Under the pieces are notes generated by a model that was given only the letters and a program-made list of their open reading frames with translations, was not told where the DNA came from and did not search any database. A program made the translations under genes and the position numbers. Below are positions 1 to 16,498 of a stretch of DNA of 64,000 nucleotides, one piece after another (position 1 is the stretch's first letter; each line of letters opens with the position of its first letter). This DNA comes from Stratiolaelaps scimitus (taxonomy: Eukaryota; Arthropoda; Arachnida; Mesostigmata; Laelapidae): positions 13,443,001 to 13,507,000 of the forward strand of contig JABWDB010000005.1 in the NCBI GenBank assembly GCA_019614645.1. The letters run 5' to 3'.

Positions 1-846
1 TTTCCTTTATCAACTGCTGCTGCTGTTGTTGCTGTTCCATGTTACTGCATTACCTTAATAGCATTCGTGCGTCGTCGTCACATCGGCGGTATCTGTGTGT
101 AGATGTACGCTTATATATCAGCATCTCCTTATCGTTAATTACTAATTCATTGCCATTCACCGTAATGAAGAGATACCTGTACTGTAAAGTTTGATTATCA
201 TCATCGTAATTAGTGTCCTCTCATCCGGACACCGGTTTTTACACCCCCATCATTGGCCATCGTCATCATTACCACAATTGTGATCATCTGGGAAAAAATC
301 ATGATTAAAAGAAACCATGAATCATACATACGAGAATCACGCATACGAGAATCACCTGCTAAACAGAGAACGCTATTTCCGTTGACGTGCCAGTGCGCAT
401 GGACAAAACACATTAGGTCAGCAATGTTTTTACTGTCGGCGTTCAATGAACTAGATCCTGCTGATTGGCAGCCTTGATCATCAATTGATTTCAGTCATTG
501 TTCCCATGAGCGACCTACGGCAATTAGCACACACATGGTACGATTACACCGGCTCAATTACACAGATACGAACTTCGATCCTGTCATGTCCTGTCGTTGA
601 GCAGATGCAATTCGTATTATTCGTTATATCTGTAAATAGGTTAACTGGCGAAACTCAAATTGGTAGGCACCAAGTTGGCGTTGCTTCTTGCGCTTTGCAG
701 GGCGCTTTTTTCTTTCTAAGCCGCTGGAGTCAAATCTCAGAAATTGCATGTTCGCAGCTTGTGTTGCTTTGAATCGTTGTTTACTGGGTCCTGTTGATGT
801 TGAACGCATTCGACCACTTCGCGATAGCAGTAGTAGTCGTTGGTGT

Positions 847-883
<37 letters not shown>

Positions 884-2939
884 TTGCTCTTACAAACTCC
901 CTTATTGGTAAGACTCTTACAAACTCCGCGGTGGTACGACTCACTCTTTGCTTGGTTGGCAAATTTCTGCACATACTTTTGGTGTCATCTATTTCAAATA
1001 CGTCACACATTCACAAATTTATCACACTGCCAAAATGGTTTCTCATTTTTTCCATATTCGTCCGCTTTACATCAGTACAACGGCTACCTGATGCGCCGCC
1101 GATATTTATACACAACAAATCAATATGTCATTGAGCCTACATGAGAATACAATAAAGACATTTCCATTCACGCGACCAAAGAGAAATTGTAATTCCCTAT
1201 TCACTTCCCCTTCGTTCAGGTAACAATCGGCATAAAAGCAGAAAACCGTCGTCGTTTGTGTTGGCGTTTCTCGACGTCGTGTTAATTAGCAACGCAAGCA
1301 CGTAAACCCACGGATTCAATGGCTAGGTGTACTCACCCGAGATGAGATTGAGCGACCCCTCCGTATCGACTTCATCTCGGCCTCATCGCCCGGTTCATCA
1401 GCCGCCTAATCTGCCCCCCGATAGCTCACGTGAGTCATTTTGCTATATTTAGACTTCACATAATCCCACAGGTTTTCGTTAGCGTTTTCTCTCCCTCGAA
1501 ACTCGACCAGCCTCACCCGCCAGCCCCGCACCGTTCCCTCAAGCTCAAATATAAGGCCACGAACCAGAATGAGAAATTGTCACGTCCCTGAACCCCTAAA
1601 TCGACGAGTGAGTGCATAGACCAACGGCAACTCGTATCTCCTGTCCACGCCCCGCCCCGCCCCAATTCGAATGCACAAACAACGTTATAGCATCTACCGT
1701 TTTGTCATCAGCATTCATTAGTTGATTAGCCAACACACGCTCGCAAGTCACTGATTGACTGACACATGATTGACTTGAATGCGTCGCCCCGAACTGCCGT
1801 TGCGTCTGTATCACCCAGCTCAGTGCTGACAACTGCGTCCCGCCAGCCAGATGTCGCCATCGCAATCGTCCGACGCGTCCCATTATCGGTAATGTCGTTA
1901 TCTGTGTTGTTGTCGTAGATCTACATGTTTTGCTATTGTCGTTATCGTCATCAACATCATTAAATTAAAACTATTCTATGTATTTCACCCTTATTCGCTC
2001 TCTCTCTCTCTCTCTCTCTTCCCTATTTATATCTATGTCCCTTTCTCTCTCTCTATCTCTTTCTGTTTGTCGCTGCCCTCCGCTCGGCCGTGCGATCTTG
2101 TACCCGGACTTCGTTGCCGGCCCCCTTTTACACATGGACACACGACCACTCAAAGGTAAAGAATTTACGCCACACGTCTGGACGGGCGATTGTTTGCTTT
2201 ATACAGTACACAGTAATATTGCGGAAGTGTTCCTGCTGCTGCCGCTGCCGCCGCCGCCGCTGCTGCTGATGATGAGAATGATGAATTTCTTGTGAGCGAT
2301 GATAAATTTTGCGTGTGACAATTTTGACTGCTTTTTTTCCTTTGCATTCGGTCTCCAGTGTCTTCGATACATTTTCGCTCAGATCAGACGCGCGCTTTTC
2401 TTCTTCAGAATGTCCCTTCCCAATGATGATGATGGCGATGAAGATGATGGTGGTGATGATGACGCCCTCAGCTCGACCCGGCAGCAGCACACGCACACTG
2501 GATTGGCATTGTTTTGATTTCGTTATCGAGTTGCTCCTACCCCTGCTCCTGCTGCTGTTTTGTGTTACAGGTTCTGTTGTTGCTGTTGTCGTCCGTTATT
2601 GTTATCAGCATAATCCTCATTGTCGTCATAGTCATCGAGCCCCTTTCTGGCAGCTGAGGCTATATGTTTCTTCTATGCCCTTCGTCACTCCCTCAGTCCC
2701 TCCATGGTCACTTCTCTCCGATCATAATACGTCTAGGTAGTTATGGGAAACGCGGAAGAGGCAGCGAGTGCGTTCCTTGGACACGTGTGTATAATAGCTA
2801 GACGAAGCGAACTCGTGTCCTGCCGTGTCCCGTGCTGTCATTGTCGTCTTCGTCATTCTCCTGAATGATGTCCCCGTCTAGCTAATAACATCCCACATTG
2901 CCCGTTGTCGTGGTATTCACATAAGGTATGCACTTTTTC
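1..2939. other. Non-coding DNA 3' of EcR, simple repeats only
   Basis: I see no supportable gene here. It holds a (TA)n tract at 850-878, CT-rich tracts at about 1997-2065, a CTG/CCG triplet run at 2232-2275 and an ATG/GAT-rich run at 2420-2462. The reading frames in it are short, compositionally biased and start inside repeats. Because EcR is transcribed right to left and stops at 2979, the 3' untranslated region must extend into this stretch. I could not find a convincing minus-strand AATAAA close to the stop. Confidence 0.6.
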
Positions 2940-2965
2940 ATATATATATATATATATATATATAT
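2940..2965. repeat. (TA)n microsatellite just after the EcR stop
   Basis: A perfect TA dinucleotide run starts about 14 bases past the EcR stop codon in the direction of transcription, so it should lie in the 3' untranslated region as an AU-repeat. Confidence 0.9.
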
Positions 2966-2978
2966 GCGTATGTATATT

Positions 2979-6438
<3,460 letters not shown>

Positions 6439-8412
6439 TCACGGTGTTGACATGCATGAGCATGTCCCCCTTTAAGAAAAATGAAAAAGGTCAATCCGCA
6501 ATTGTGCCTACCTAAAAGCGTGTGATTGAGGGGTTTTGCACCGTTTGGTGAACGGATCATTTTGCGGTGTGGGCATGAGCTATTTCATTTCGCGTCCTTC
6601 GAAGTCTCAAGGAATTCATTGGCATTGTCGTACTTTTTCACATTTTTCTATCGGAGTTAAACATGCGAGTGTGTGTGTGTGTGCCGAACCTAGTGTTTGT
6701 GGTTCAGAAATATTGTACACATTGTAGGACAAAATCACTTGTTACTCTGGCGGACCGAGTTGGGCGAAGATCTCTTTCTACACAATGTGGTCTAACTAGG
6801 TTTAATTCCAGGTTTTGCCTCTAAGAGTAAAGATTGCAATTAATGTGAATGCATGACCATATATTTGGCCGGAATTCAAGATAGCTCGGAGAGGAGCCTT
6901 GCAATTGATGTCAAGTCTTTGATCGAGAGCTCTGTTGATATGCAGCACATATCATTAAGAAGAATTAAGGACTCATTAAGTCGCACGTTATATAGAGCCA
7001 ATCCACGAGATCCATTGGATACATAAACGCGATCACCTTCTTCTCCACAAAAATTTGTTACGATTTGCTTTAGTTTAATTAGAGCTTTTTCTCTCAAGGC
7101 GATATACCTCATCACAGGACTCAGCGTCCTGCGCCTCCAGCATTTTAAAGCCAGAGACTTTAAAGTCGTCGAAAGCAGCACGCCTAATCCCTTTTTATAA
7201 TTTCAGCCTTAACGAGGCTGGTCAGTATTAACCCTCATAGATGATGCTATTCCGTTCCTTTCTCAAATGCACAGTGATATATGTTCGGTATTGTCATTTA
7301 ACTGCAAACTAAGCCAAATATTAGATATATGGGGGTCAATATGCATCTTCTTTTCTCATGTAAATAGTTAAAACTAATCAGGCGCTTAACAGGCAAGCGT
7401 ATGGGGCGTTTACAACTCGGGACAAAAGTTTCACCCACCGATGTATCGTTCTGTGCATCCATAGCGGAATTATGTGACACGAGGAGCCTAGAATCAAATT
7501 TCCTTAAATGTCCTCGATTCTACAACAAATAATGAGACCAATTCCACCACAGCGTATCTGAACATTCAAATGTGAATTTAGTGCACATAAAAATAAAGAG
7601 CCAGTAATCAGTGGATATTCTCCCTTTTTGAAATTATACATCGCAACATATGAAAACACAGCAAAATGTAGTTCGCCTTCGATAGGGTGCCATAGAAATG
7701 GTAAAGTTTCGGGTGCGGCTCGTTGCACAGGTCTCTGAACCTTAGTTTTGTGACGACTCAGCCGTCCTCAGGACATAAACCTAACATCCACCATGTGCAC
7801 GACCTGCGTCTGTCATTGAGCGGCGATATTGGCTCGGCATCAGACATCGCATATGGGCAAAATTCGGGACCTATCTGACAAGGATCTATGTGCCTCTCTC
7901 ACCTGGGGCCACAAAAGTTACTCACGTCTATAACTTCATTATGAGCTCCACCAGCAACGAAGCCACTCAGAGGGCATCGTTATGGCCGATTACTTTCTGC
8001 CCGCATCAACGCCACGAACCATAATCATACCTACCATATTACGTATAGTATATGAACACCATCTCAGTGATGTCACGCCCCCGTATCCTCTAACGTTCTG
8101 TGAATCACAACTGCCGCAGGTTATGCGACACATGCCGAACAGAGAAGTTCGTGGAAACGTCCACATGTTTGAAACTTCCAGCGGGTGGGCTACAGGGAGA
8201 CGATATTTGACTTTTTCGACATGTTGTGAGATTATTTCAAATGACCCTGCGGCTGTTTTATGCTAGTAGTGACATAGATCTTATGCCGCACATCGTCAGT
8301 TGCTTCCATCTGTGGACCATGTGTGCAGGGTTTGATGCGGGATCAAATCATTAGGCTGGCCGCATATCAATGAGCTTCCATGCTGTCGACTTTACTTTAG
8401 GCGAACGCTTGG

Positions 8413-8489
8413 AAATTTGGATGCTGGATCATAGGATCGCCGGTGATCCTGCATCCAAATTTCTGCCCGAAAGACAGCCGTCTTTCGGG
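8413..8489. repeat. Two adjacent hairpins (inverted repeats)
   Basis: The first hairpin has 19-nt arms at 8413-8431 and 8444-8462 with one mismatch and a 12-nt spacer. Four bases later a second hairpin has perfect 10-nt arms at 8466-8475 and 8480-8489 around a 4-nt AGCC loop. No gene is nearby. It could be a fold-back transposon end, a Helitron-type 3' hairpin, or a structured RNA. I see no terminal duplication that settles this. Confidence 0.8.
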
Positions 8490-8920
8490 TATAGCCGATA
8501 ATAAATAATAATCTGAGAATACTTAACATAAGTAAATAGACCAGCTGGAGAAAAATCTCTGATCCTGAAATTTCTGAATTTAAATTGCCTTGTGTGTTAT
8601 GCATGAGCGAAACGATGTTGACAGGACAGCATATTGGCGACATCCGGGTACATCAGAAATTAGCATCTAACTATCTATGTAAGTCCTGACAAGGTTTTTC
8701 TTGACAAAGTTGCTCGCACTTTCGAAAACAGTTTCAGGCCAATATACTGCCGGAAATTTTCATCTGATCAAGCAATTAATCTTGACGAGAATTGTTTATC
8801 GCCACCGACTGACAAACTACGTGTTCACGACTCAAAGGGTTCATCACTACTTTCGTACACCTTGAAGGGTAGAGACGTCAACACTCAAACGAGTAATGAC
8901 ACCGAATATTTTTTAAGTTA

Positions 8921-8990
<70 letters not shown>
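8921..8990. repeat. Compound (CT)n(TA)n microsatellite
   Basis: About 22 bases of CT run directly into about 48 bases of TA. Confidence 0.95.
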
Positions 8991-8998
<8 letters not shown>

Positions 8999-10372
8999 AT
9001 AACCTTTTTATTTGGCATGGGGTCCTTATCAAAGAAAAGCCTTCCACGCTTTCTTTTTGACACTGATCAGATATCGACGAAGCCCGTTGTGTAGAAGGGG
9101 TCAAGTTGACCCTCAACAAACTCTGTAGTGGTTAGTATCCTCTACAATGGCCTAACGGAGAATGCTGATGGTCATCCACAACACATTCAATATTATGGGA
9201 GCGACTTTCAAGTGAGCATTTCAGCAGCTCGTACGATTAACTACGCGCAGCACCGAGTCAAGGAGCATCCTTTTCAGTACAACGTCCACAATTAGATGTG
9301 TAAAGGAGAATCGCAATTGCCATACTAGATAGATATCATTACTTCGAGGTGTAAGAGGGACTAATTGCGTCTGAACGACAGTTCCGTTAACAAGTAATTT
9401 TGCTATATCTTCTTGCATATTAAATCTACGCGTTATCGCGTAAAGTCCTCGCCGCTGGCCCCGTCACTCCGAGAGGGGAACTCGTCTTCTGTCGCAATTG
9501 ATCATATAAAAGCATTCGCTCTTCAACGGCAGCCCAATTTGTGGTCATTTCGAGGCTCACGTGAAGGAAGTTCGAACAGCGTTTTTTTCTCATATTTTCT
9601 AATTAGACATTCACTTTAGCACGCGTACCTCTCCTCCCATGTAGCCGTCGACGGCTGAATTCGTCAATGTAAGCACGTGCCGATAATGGTCCTGGACTGA
9701 ATCTCATTGTAAGTCACACGTATTGTATATAACGGTCATGGTGATGGGGACGAACTTTGTCTCATGTACAATTAATGCAATAGTATAAATATGATGTGAG
9801 CAACATCCAGTGAAAATTTTTCCATTTTCTCTTTATAATATTTTTGATATTCCGAATGCGTCGCATTCTCCCGAGCTGTGGCTCATGGCCATGGGCGTAT
9901 TCAACGAACTGGGTACCTTGACATATTTGTGCAATACTTGGCCAGTTGAACTTCAACACGTTTGAGTGCAACTGTTGCCCCCTCTGCTTCTTCTAACTAA
10001 ACCTGTATTATAATGTACCATAGTTACATTTATACGTAATGCAATGTTCGCGTGACGCCGATGACACGAAGAAATCAGCGGTTCAACAGCAATTTGCCAC
10101 TAGCGTCGATCGAAACGCATCACTCGGCCAGGTCACCGGGCATGGGTCCGTCACCCCTCATCATCATGATCGCCATCGTCATTGTGATAAACACCAACGA
10201 CGGATATAAAAATTGTATAAAATTTGCCATAAAAATATCGAGAATCAGCTAGCCAGCCACAATGTGGGTCTGCTGTGTACTATTTGTCGCAGGCGAACGT
10301 CTATTGCCCGGCCAACATGTATATTCTCAGTCTGCCCACGTCGCCACCCCATGTACATCGTGTGCATGCATT

Positions 10373-10374
<2 letters not shown>

Positions 10375-10403
<29 letters not shown>
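10375..10403. repeat. (TG)n microsatellite
   Basis: Pure TG run of about 29 bases, just before a GC-richer stretch at 10.4-10.9 kb that also contains a 10-G run at 10597-10606. Confidence 0.9.
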
Positions 10404-12304
10404 TGGAAGCCTCGGACGGTTCTAACGGCAGCAACCCATGCTGCTGTAATCCAGCTCCACCCTTGCCAGCCGTCAGGGCGTGAGAGGTCTCCAAGACCGG
10501 ACGACCTGGCGAGTCTATCTCGGGCGGTGGCTTTGAAAAAGCCAACGTATTCGCTGCGTCCCTAAGCTCACCGCTCAGGACTCAGGGGAGAGAGCAGGGG
10601 GGGGGGAGGCAGTGGCTCCTCACGTACGATTACGGACAGCTCAACGAGTGCTTGCGGAAAAACAATGCGGGACCACCCAGCTGTGTGGAGGTAGACAGCC
10701 GTGTGTGCTAAACGAGAGCACGGACACTGATAAGACGACAGCAGCGGCTATGTTGTGTCATCGAGCCACACACAGGTCGTCGGAAAGTCGTATGCAAGTG
10801 GGTCATGTTTCGCGGATATGTATCCAAACAACGACAACGGCGGCAACAACAACAACAACAACAACGACGGCAACACTTAGAGCTCTGTCGTGAGTTTCTC
10901 TAATCGATGACTCAATGGAGCAACAGATGAATTGTTCGCTGCAACACCGACAAGAATAGGTGGCGATCAAATACGCATTAAATGTGGATGAGTCGAGGAA
11001 ACAAATACTGGAACATGGTAGTATTTGTGGAAATCGAATGGCAACTTATCATTCTAGCTGAACTACCCATATTTCGGCCAGGTAATAAATGGACAAAGAC
11101 AAAGACAACACAGCAAAAAAGGTTTGAAAAACGAGCTCCAACTGCACACACGAATAGAGCTACATCATTCACTCAGGCCTATTTTCGGTCATCAGTGGAG
11201 AGGTCTCCGTCTTTCACTAGTCTGCTAGAAACGGCGTCTTAAATTTTAACAAAGTTCGCTTTCAAACGCCGAACCACCGTCTCACGCATGTACTGTCCAC
11301 ATCGGTGCAGCTGCCTCTGTTTTTACTTTATCTACAGCTGCGGCAACGGTAACAAAACCAGAAACAGCAGCCACTTATAACTACCTGCTATACAGGGTAT
11401 AGAGCACAGCCTTCCCGCAACGATACTACGTTGCTGAATTACGTTACGTTTACGTTAATCTACAGTACACAAACCCCACCTTCTCCGTCTATTTATAGTA
11501 CACCACGCCGGAAGATGAGAGTATTGTGGTTGTGGTGATTATTGCTGCCGCTGCCGCCGCCGCCACCGCACTCGTCCATGTGGGTAGCAGTGTGGTCTTG
11601 TTGTATTTGCGCAATACTTGCAACGCATATGCCCTCACCTTCCATCCACCTCCGCGTCAGGACCCGGCTTGCGGTGGGCGTAAACGCACCGTGTATAACA
11701 ATAGCGGCAGACAGCTAGGAAACGTGTACGGGCGGGCCAGCTTCTCGACCCTCCTCCACTTCTGGAAAGCTTCGAGTGACGTCGGTTCGGCGTCGTGATG
11801 GCGACAGTGCTGTAGCTCCGGGGCTTTTCCGGCCTTCGCGATGTCGTCGACGCCATGGATTCTATCCCGCTTAGCTTCGTCCCCTCAAGCCACTCCACCG
11901 TACAACTCGCTGACAACGATTACTACGCGAAGACATTGATGGCTAACCAACCTGCACATGCGCTTCTATTACGTACACGTGCACACAGACATGAGAGAGA
12001 GAGTGAGAGGGACTCGTGTTTGTATGGAACCTCTCACCCCTAGGCGAGCGCCACCCCAGACCACATATATAGTAAAAGGCTATGCTTATTTGTACTCCCC
12101 CGTAATGTTGCGTGTGCTTGTGATGTGAATTTTACCTGAGCTGGCGTGTCTTTTTCCCCGCGGCCCTCTATATACAGGGGTGGGTGTTGCCTATGAGCTA
12201 TCCGTGTCTGCCTGTTCTATCGCCATAAACCCTCCATATACACACACGCACACACACACGTACATAACGTGAATACATACATACATATATACGTACATAC
12301 GTAC

Positions 12305-12326
12305 ATATATATATATATATATATAC
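12305..12326. repeat. (TA)n microsatellite
   Basis: Pure TA run preceded by degenerate ACATACAT repeats, at the left edge of the large triplet-rich block. Confidence 0.9.
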
Positions 12327-15300
12327 CATTAGAAGTGACCGAAGGCGCGATGCCATTATTCGGTTGCGCTGTGTCATCGCGTTGTCTTCACTTTGCTGCT
12401 GCTGTTGCTGCTACTGACGGCGACGGCATCAGCCGCTTCGCCTTCATCATCCTGCTGCTGCTGCTGCTGCTTGGTGTCTGTCAGTCTGTCTGCTTGTTCC
12501 TCCCCCCTCCCCCATATCGTAGTAGTAGTAGTGGTGGTAGTTGTAGTGGTAGCAGCAGCAGCAGCATCATCGTACTCGTGGCGTTCCTCTTTTACCTTCC
12601 TTCATTGCTATGCACCCTGTCTGTCTGTCTGCCAGTCTGCTCCGTGTAACATCGGCCCTTGGTTCATTTCCCTGCCTGCCTAGAACAGTGCGTTCCCTCT
12701 ACTGCCGCTGCTACTGGCCGTGTACGTGTGTGTGTGTGTCTGTGTGCGTGAGCCTGAGCTAAAGCGTGCATGGCCAACTGTCTGGCTGCCACGGGTCTCA
12801 CTGTATGTTTGTCTGTCTCCCGTGTGTGTGTCCTACCGCCTCTGTCTGTCTGCTGTGAGCGAGCGAGCGAGCGAGCGAGAGAGTCAGTGAGTGTGGTCCG
12901 TGAACGTTTGCGAAAGACTGCGCCGTCTGTGTGTGGTGTGTCTCGGCGACTGCGTGCGCCTGGCTGTGACTGTGCACATGGGTGGCAGCACCGTCGATGA
13001 GCCGACCAGCCAACCAACCAACCAACCGACGAACGTACGTCTCCGCGTTCTGTTCGCAATAGTAGTTGCAGCCACCGCCGCCGCCGGCAACGCCACCACC
13101 ACCACCACCAGGGTCGTTGTAACCATCCGACTGCCTGTGTAAGCGTCCATTGCTCTGTGAGCGTGCGTAGCCTCTCTCTCTCTCTTCCCGTCTGTGAGCG
13201 TCTGCGTATGTGCAAGAGCAGCGGCGGCGGCAGCAGCAGCAGCGGCGTGTCCCGTGGCGGTTAGCTCTTTGCTGCCTGTTCTCTGGTGCCTGCCGATGAT
13301 GGTTGGCTGCCTGCGTGCTTGTGTCGGCGGCCGCGGCCGCTGCTTGCCGTCGCCGCCGCCGCCGCCGCCTAGTCGGCGGCGGCAGCAGCAGCAGCAGAGG
13401 CGATAGTGGCCGCGGTGGCGGCGGCGGTGTCGTCGTCTCCTTGCGTGCGAGCGCGCTGGCACTCCGGCCGATCTCTCTCCGGGTCAAGGAACTCGACCAC
13501 AACAAACACACACGGCCACGACACGGACGGCGCGGCACTCGCTCGCTCGCTCATACGCACCACGGACACCACTAAACTAAATTTTCCGGGCTGACTCTCA
13601 GCCAACATTTAACGTCGACAACTGCTTTCTGCATTGCCACCACCGGCAGCACTCACTGCCGGCAACCGGCCAGCCAAGCAAAGCCACAGAGCCACTATCA
13701 CCGCGGCCAACAGCAACACCAACGGGGCCACCATACCACGGCACGGCAAAGCGGTACAGGCAGAGGGCACCACAAAAATATACAGTCGAACAGACACACC
13801 ACGAGAATTGCAGCAACACTGCTACAACTCATCTCTCGTAGTGAGCTCATCGTAGAGAGAATCAGCCGTGTTAACAACGACAACAGCGGCGACAGCAACG
13901 GCAGTAGATGACGAGGCGAAAAACAGCAACAGCAGCAGTAGCAGCAGCAGCAGCAGCTTTTGCACTGCTGCTGGTACCGCTATAGGGTGGGACCACCGAG
14001 CAAACTACCAAGGGACGATAGCCTTATCGACGAAATGGAAATAAAGTATTATAATTGGAGTAGTTGTTGTTGTTGTTGTTGTAGTGGTAGTAAGGATGAG
14101 TTGTGAAAGTGTTTGAATTGAATGGAAATTGAAAAAGTACGCGACCATCAACAAAGCGGCATTGACACCGGTGGTGCCACCTGTTTTCAATACCGCAGAA
14201 TAGCCTTGCATTACTTCGACGATCGGTCTCTGACTGAATCTTTCTTTCTCTCTCTCTGCTAATCTATCAGTCTACCATACACCCACGACTTCTTGGGCGG
14301 CCGCTGGTTTAGGCTGCCCGTGCGGCGTTTACTCGACATTCAACACTAACTTACACGGACACCATCTTCCATTGACAGACACAAAAACGATCCCCAGACG
14401 TGATTCTGTTTCTGAAGTGCGATGCGCGAAGTGGGCGCCTGCTCTGGCCGAATGGATCCTTTGTTCTGCTACGGCGGCGGCGGCGGCAGCAACTGCAGCT
14501 ACATCTGCAGTCCCCCACCGCCGCCGCCGCCGCCGCCGCCGCTGCTGCAGGGTCGGCTCTGCTGTCAGATAAACGACGATTGCACCCGCAACCCAAGACA
14601 CTGTCCATACGCATAAAGGTTCAGAAGAAGCTCACTCTGTCGACAGCGATTATAAATCGACGGACAGATCCTGCATCGAAACACGATTCTGGTCCTGTAA
14701 CGGCTAGGCAATTGGCACAATTGCACACGATTACAAGGCGGATCATGCTGACCAGCGCACGAAGGGGGCCGTATTCGAAAGTGTGGTTAACGCCGCCGCC
14801 GCTGTCGCTGTGAGCTATAATAATAGCTACCCAAGGAGCAACACAACGGGTGGTCATGGTCCTTGTAGTGGTAGTAGTAGTCCAATAATAAAAAGTCTTT
14901 CTGGCACAAAAATACTAGCGGCGTACGTCTCCTCTCTCTCTCTCTCTCTCCCTCTCTCGCCTTCTATCTATTTTTCCCTCATCCAGGCTGGACAAAATGT
15001 AGAAGAGAATGAACGCCTGTAGATTAGTGGTAGACACGAAGAGACACGCATGGTGCTAGTGGAACTGGCCATATCCGAGAGGCGGGCGCCGCGAAATGCC
15101 ACGCACTGCAGGTCAGTGGGGACCACTGAGGGCACCGGATGCATCCTCGAATGCCAATGCACTGCAATTGGAACAACGGCGACGGCAACCTCTACACGGC
15201 TTAATCGAATGCGCGCCAACAGTGGGCGGCAGCGTACACGCTCGACTTCGAAGGAAATGAACCTGCCACGGAACGACTGCAGGCTAATCCGATGACAATA

Positions 15301-15668
15301 TCAGAAGTGGGACCACGCGTCGGGGCAGAGCAGCGCGCTTTGCTGTGAGGGTGGATGAACGGCGTCGTAATGTATACTGAAGTGTAACTCTAAAGACACA
15401 TGGCGCCTTCCAGGCTAAAAGCATGACCGATTATGGATTGAAGCATAATAATAATAATTATAATAAGAATAACGATGCTGGCGAGCCGACTGGCTAATTA
15501 AGAGCGTGGGAAATGTTACTGGCTATTGTAACCTATAAAATGTTATCACCACCGATAATCAGAGTGAAAATGTTACGCTATGTCTTGTATTCGGGTGGAG
15601 AAAGAGGTCCATTGGTTGTCAACGGCTCTCAGATTCAACGTAGCTGTCCTCCATGGAGAGTAGCTGTT

Positions 15669-15670
<2 letters not shown>

Positions 15671-15700
<30 letters not shown>
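15671..15700. repeat. (TA)n microsatellite
   Basis: Pure TA run of about 30 bases within an AT-richer gap of the triplet-rich block. Confidence 0.9.
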
Positions 15701-15704
<4 letters not shown>

Positions 15705-16491
15705 GCATAAATGAACATGTGTCATCTCCTGTCAGACCGATAACACAAAATAGCATAGCGAGGCAGCTGCCTCATCCCCGTTCGACTGAAGGACACTACG
15801 ATAAATTGCTGCTACTAGTAATAGTTGCATTGTCAAGCGACAACATCGGCAGCATTGTCCTGCCTTAAACAAGTTAATGTGATAATAGTCATCGTCGTCA
15901 CATGTCATTCCGTATGTCTCAAGCGAATGCTGTTTATGCTGGGTTATGGCTCATAACCTAACAGGTTTAGTGGCCCCCGAGGGCCTAGCCTTCCCGTTCT
16001 TTAGCGGGGTCATCAACCCTGAGACCTTCTTGTGTCTCGTATCTGTCCCGTCCTAGCAGCAAAACGTGATTGTTGTCTATACATGAATCGCTCGTTGAAT
16101 CACACTAGCCGTTCCTCGATATTTATTTTTCTGTTGAATTTAAGTATAGACGATCAAAAGCTCACGCTTATTATCATTCCCACATTTTCCTCATATGTGT
16201 GTCACTGCCTTCGCCACCCTGATCTGTTTTGTCTGTATTCCACTCCGACCCGACAAGATCGGAATAGAACATCCACGCATGTTCACCCAATCTCCACCAG
16301 CTGTCCACCACTCAACACAATCGCGGTCAGCTGCCTTTCGATGCCGCTACTACTGCTGCTGCTGCTGAGGCAATTTTAGGCTGGCAGTTTGTAGCAGCAG
16401 TCGCGGCGGCGGCGGTGGCATTGGTGTTTCTGCCGGCCCGTAGTACTTTACACTAAACAAATCTCTACTCTACAGATAGAATACTACTCAC

Positions 16492-16498
16492 CCTCCAT
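16492..16498 (-). CDS. EcR: Candidate EcR first coding exon (ATG GAG G, then GTGAGT)
   Basis: On the minus strand an ATG is followed by only four more bases and then a perfect donor, GTGAGT. The exon leaves one base over (phase 1), which is what the EcR exon at 6254 needs (it begins TG AGT). Joined, they read [10 protein letters not shown], and the total reading frame with the other five exons is 1416 nt, or 471 residues. There is an in-frame stop upstream at 16541-16543, so the ATG would be the true start. The 5' UTR would extend rightward into the GC-rich block; I could not place its end. A chance donor beside an ATG is possible, and arthropod EcR genes usually have alternative first exons, so others may lie in this region or beyond. 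Confidence 0.45.

Noticed and set aside
12664..13538. Long minus-strand frames (up to 246 codons) rich in Arg, Ser and Ala
   Set aside because: They run through CTG/CGG/TGTC repeats, overlap equally long plus-strand frames and have no domain; triplet repeats keep all frames open.
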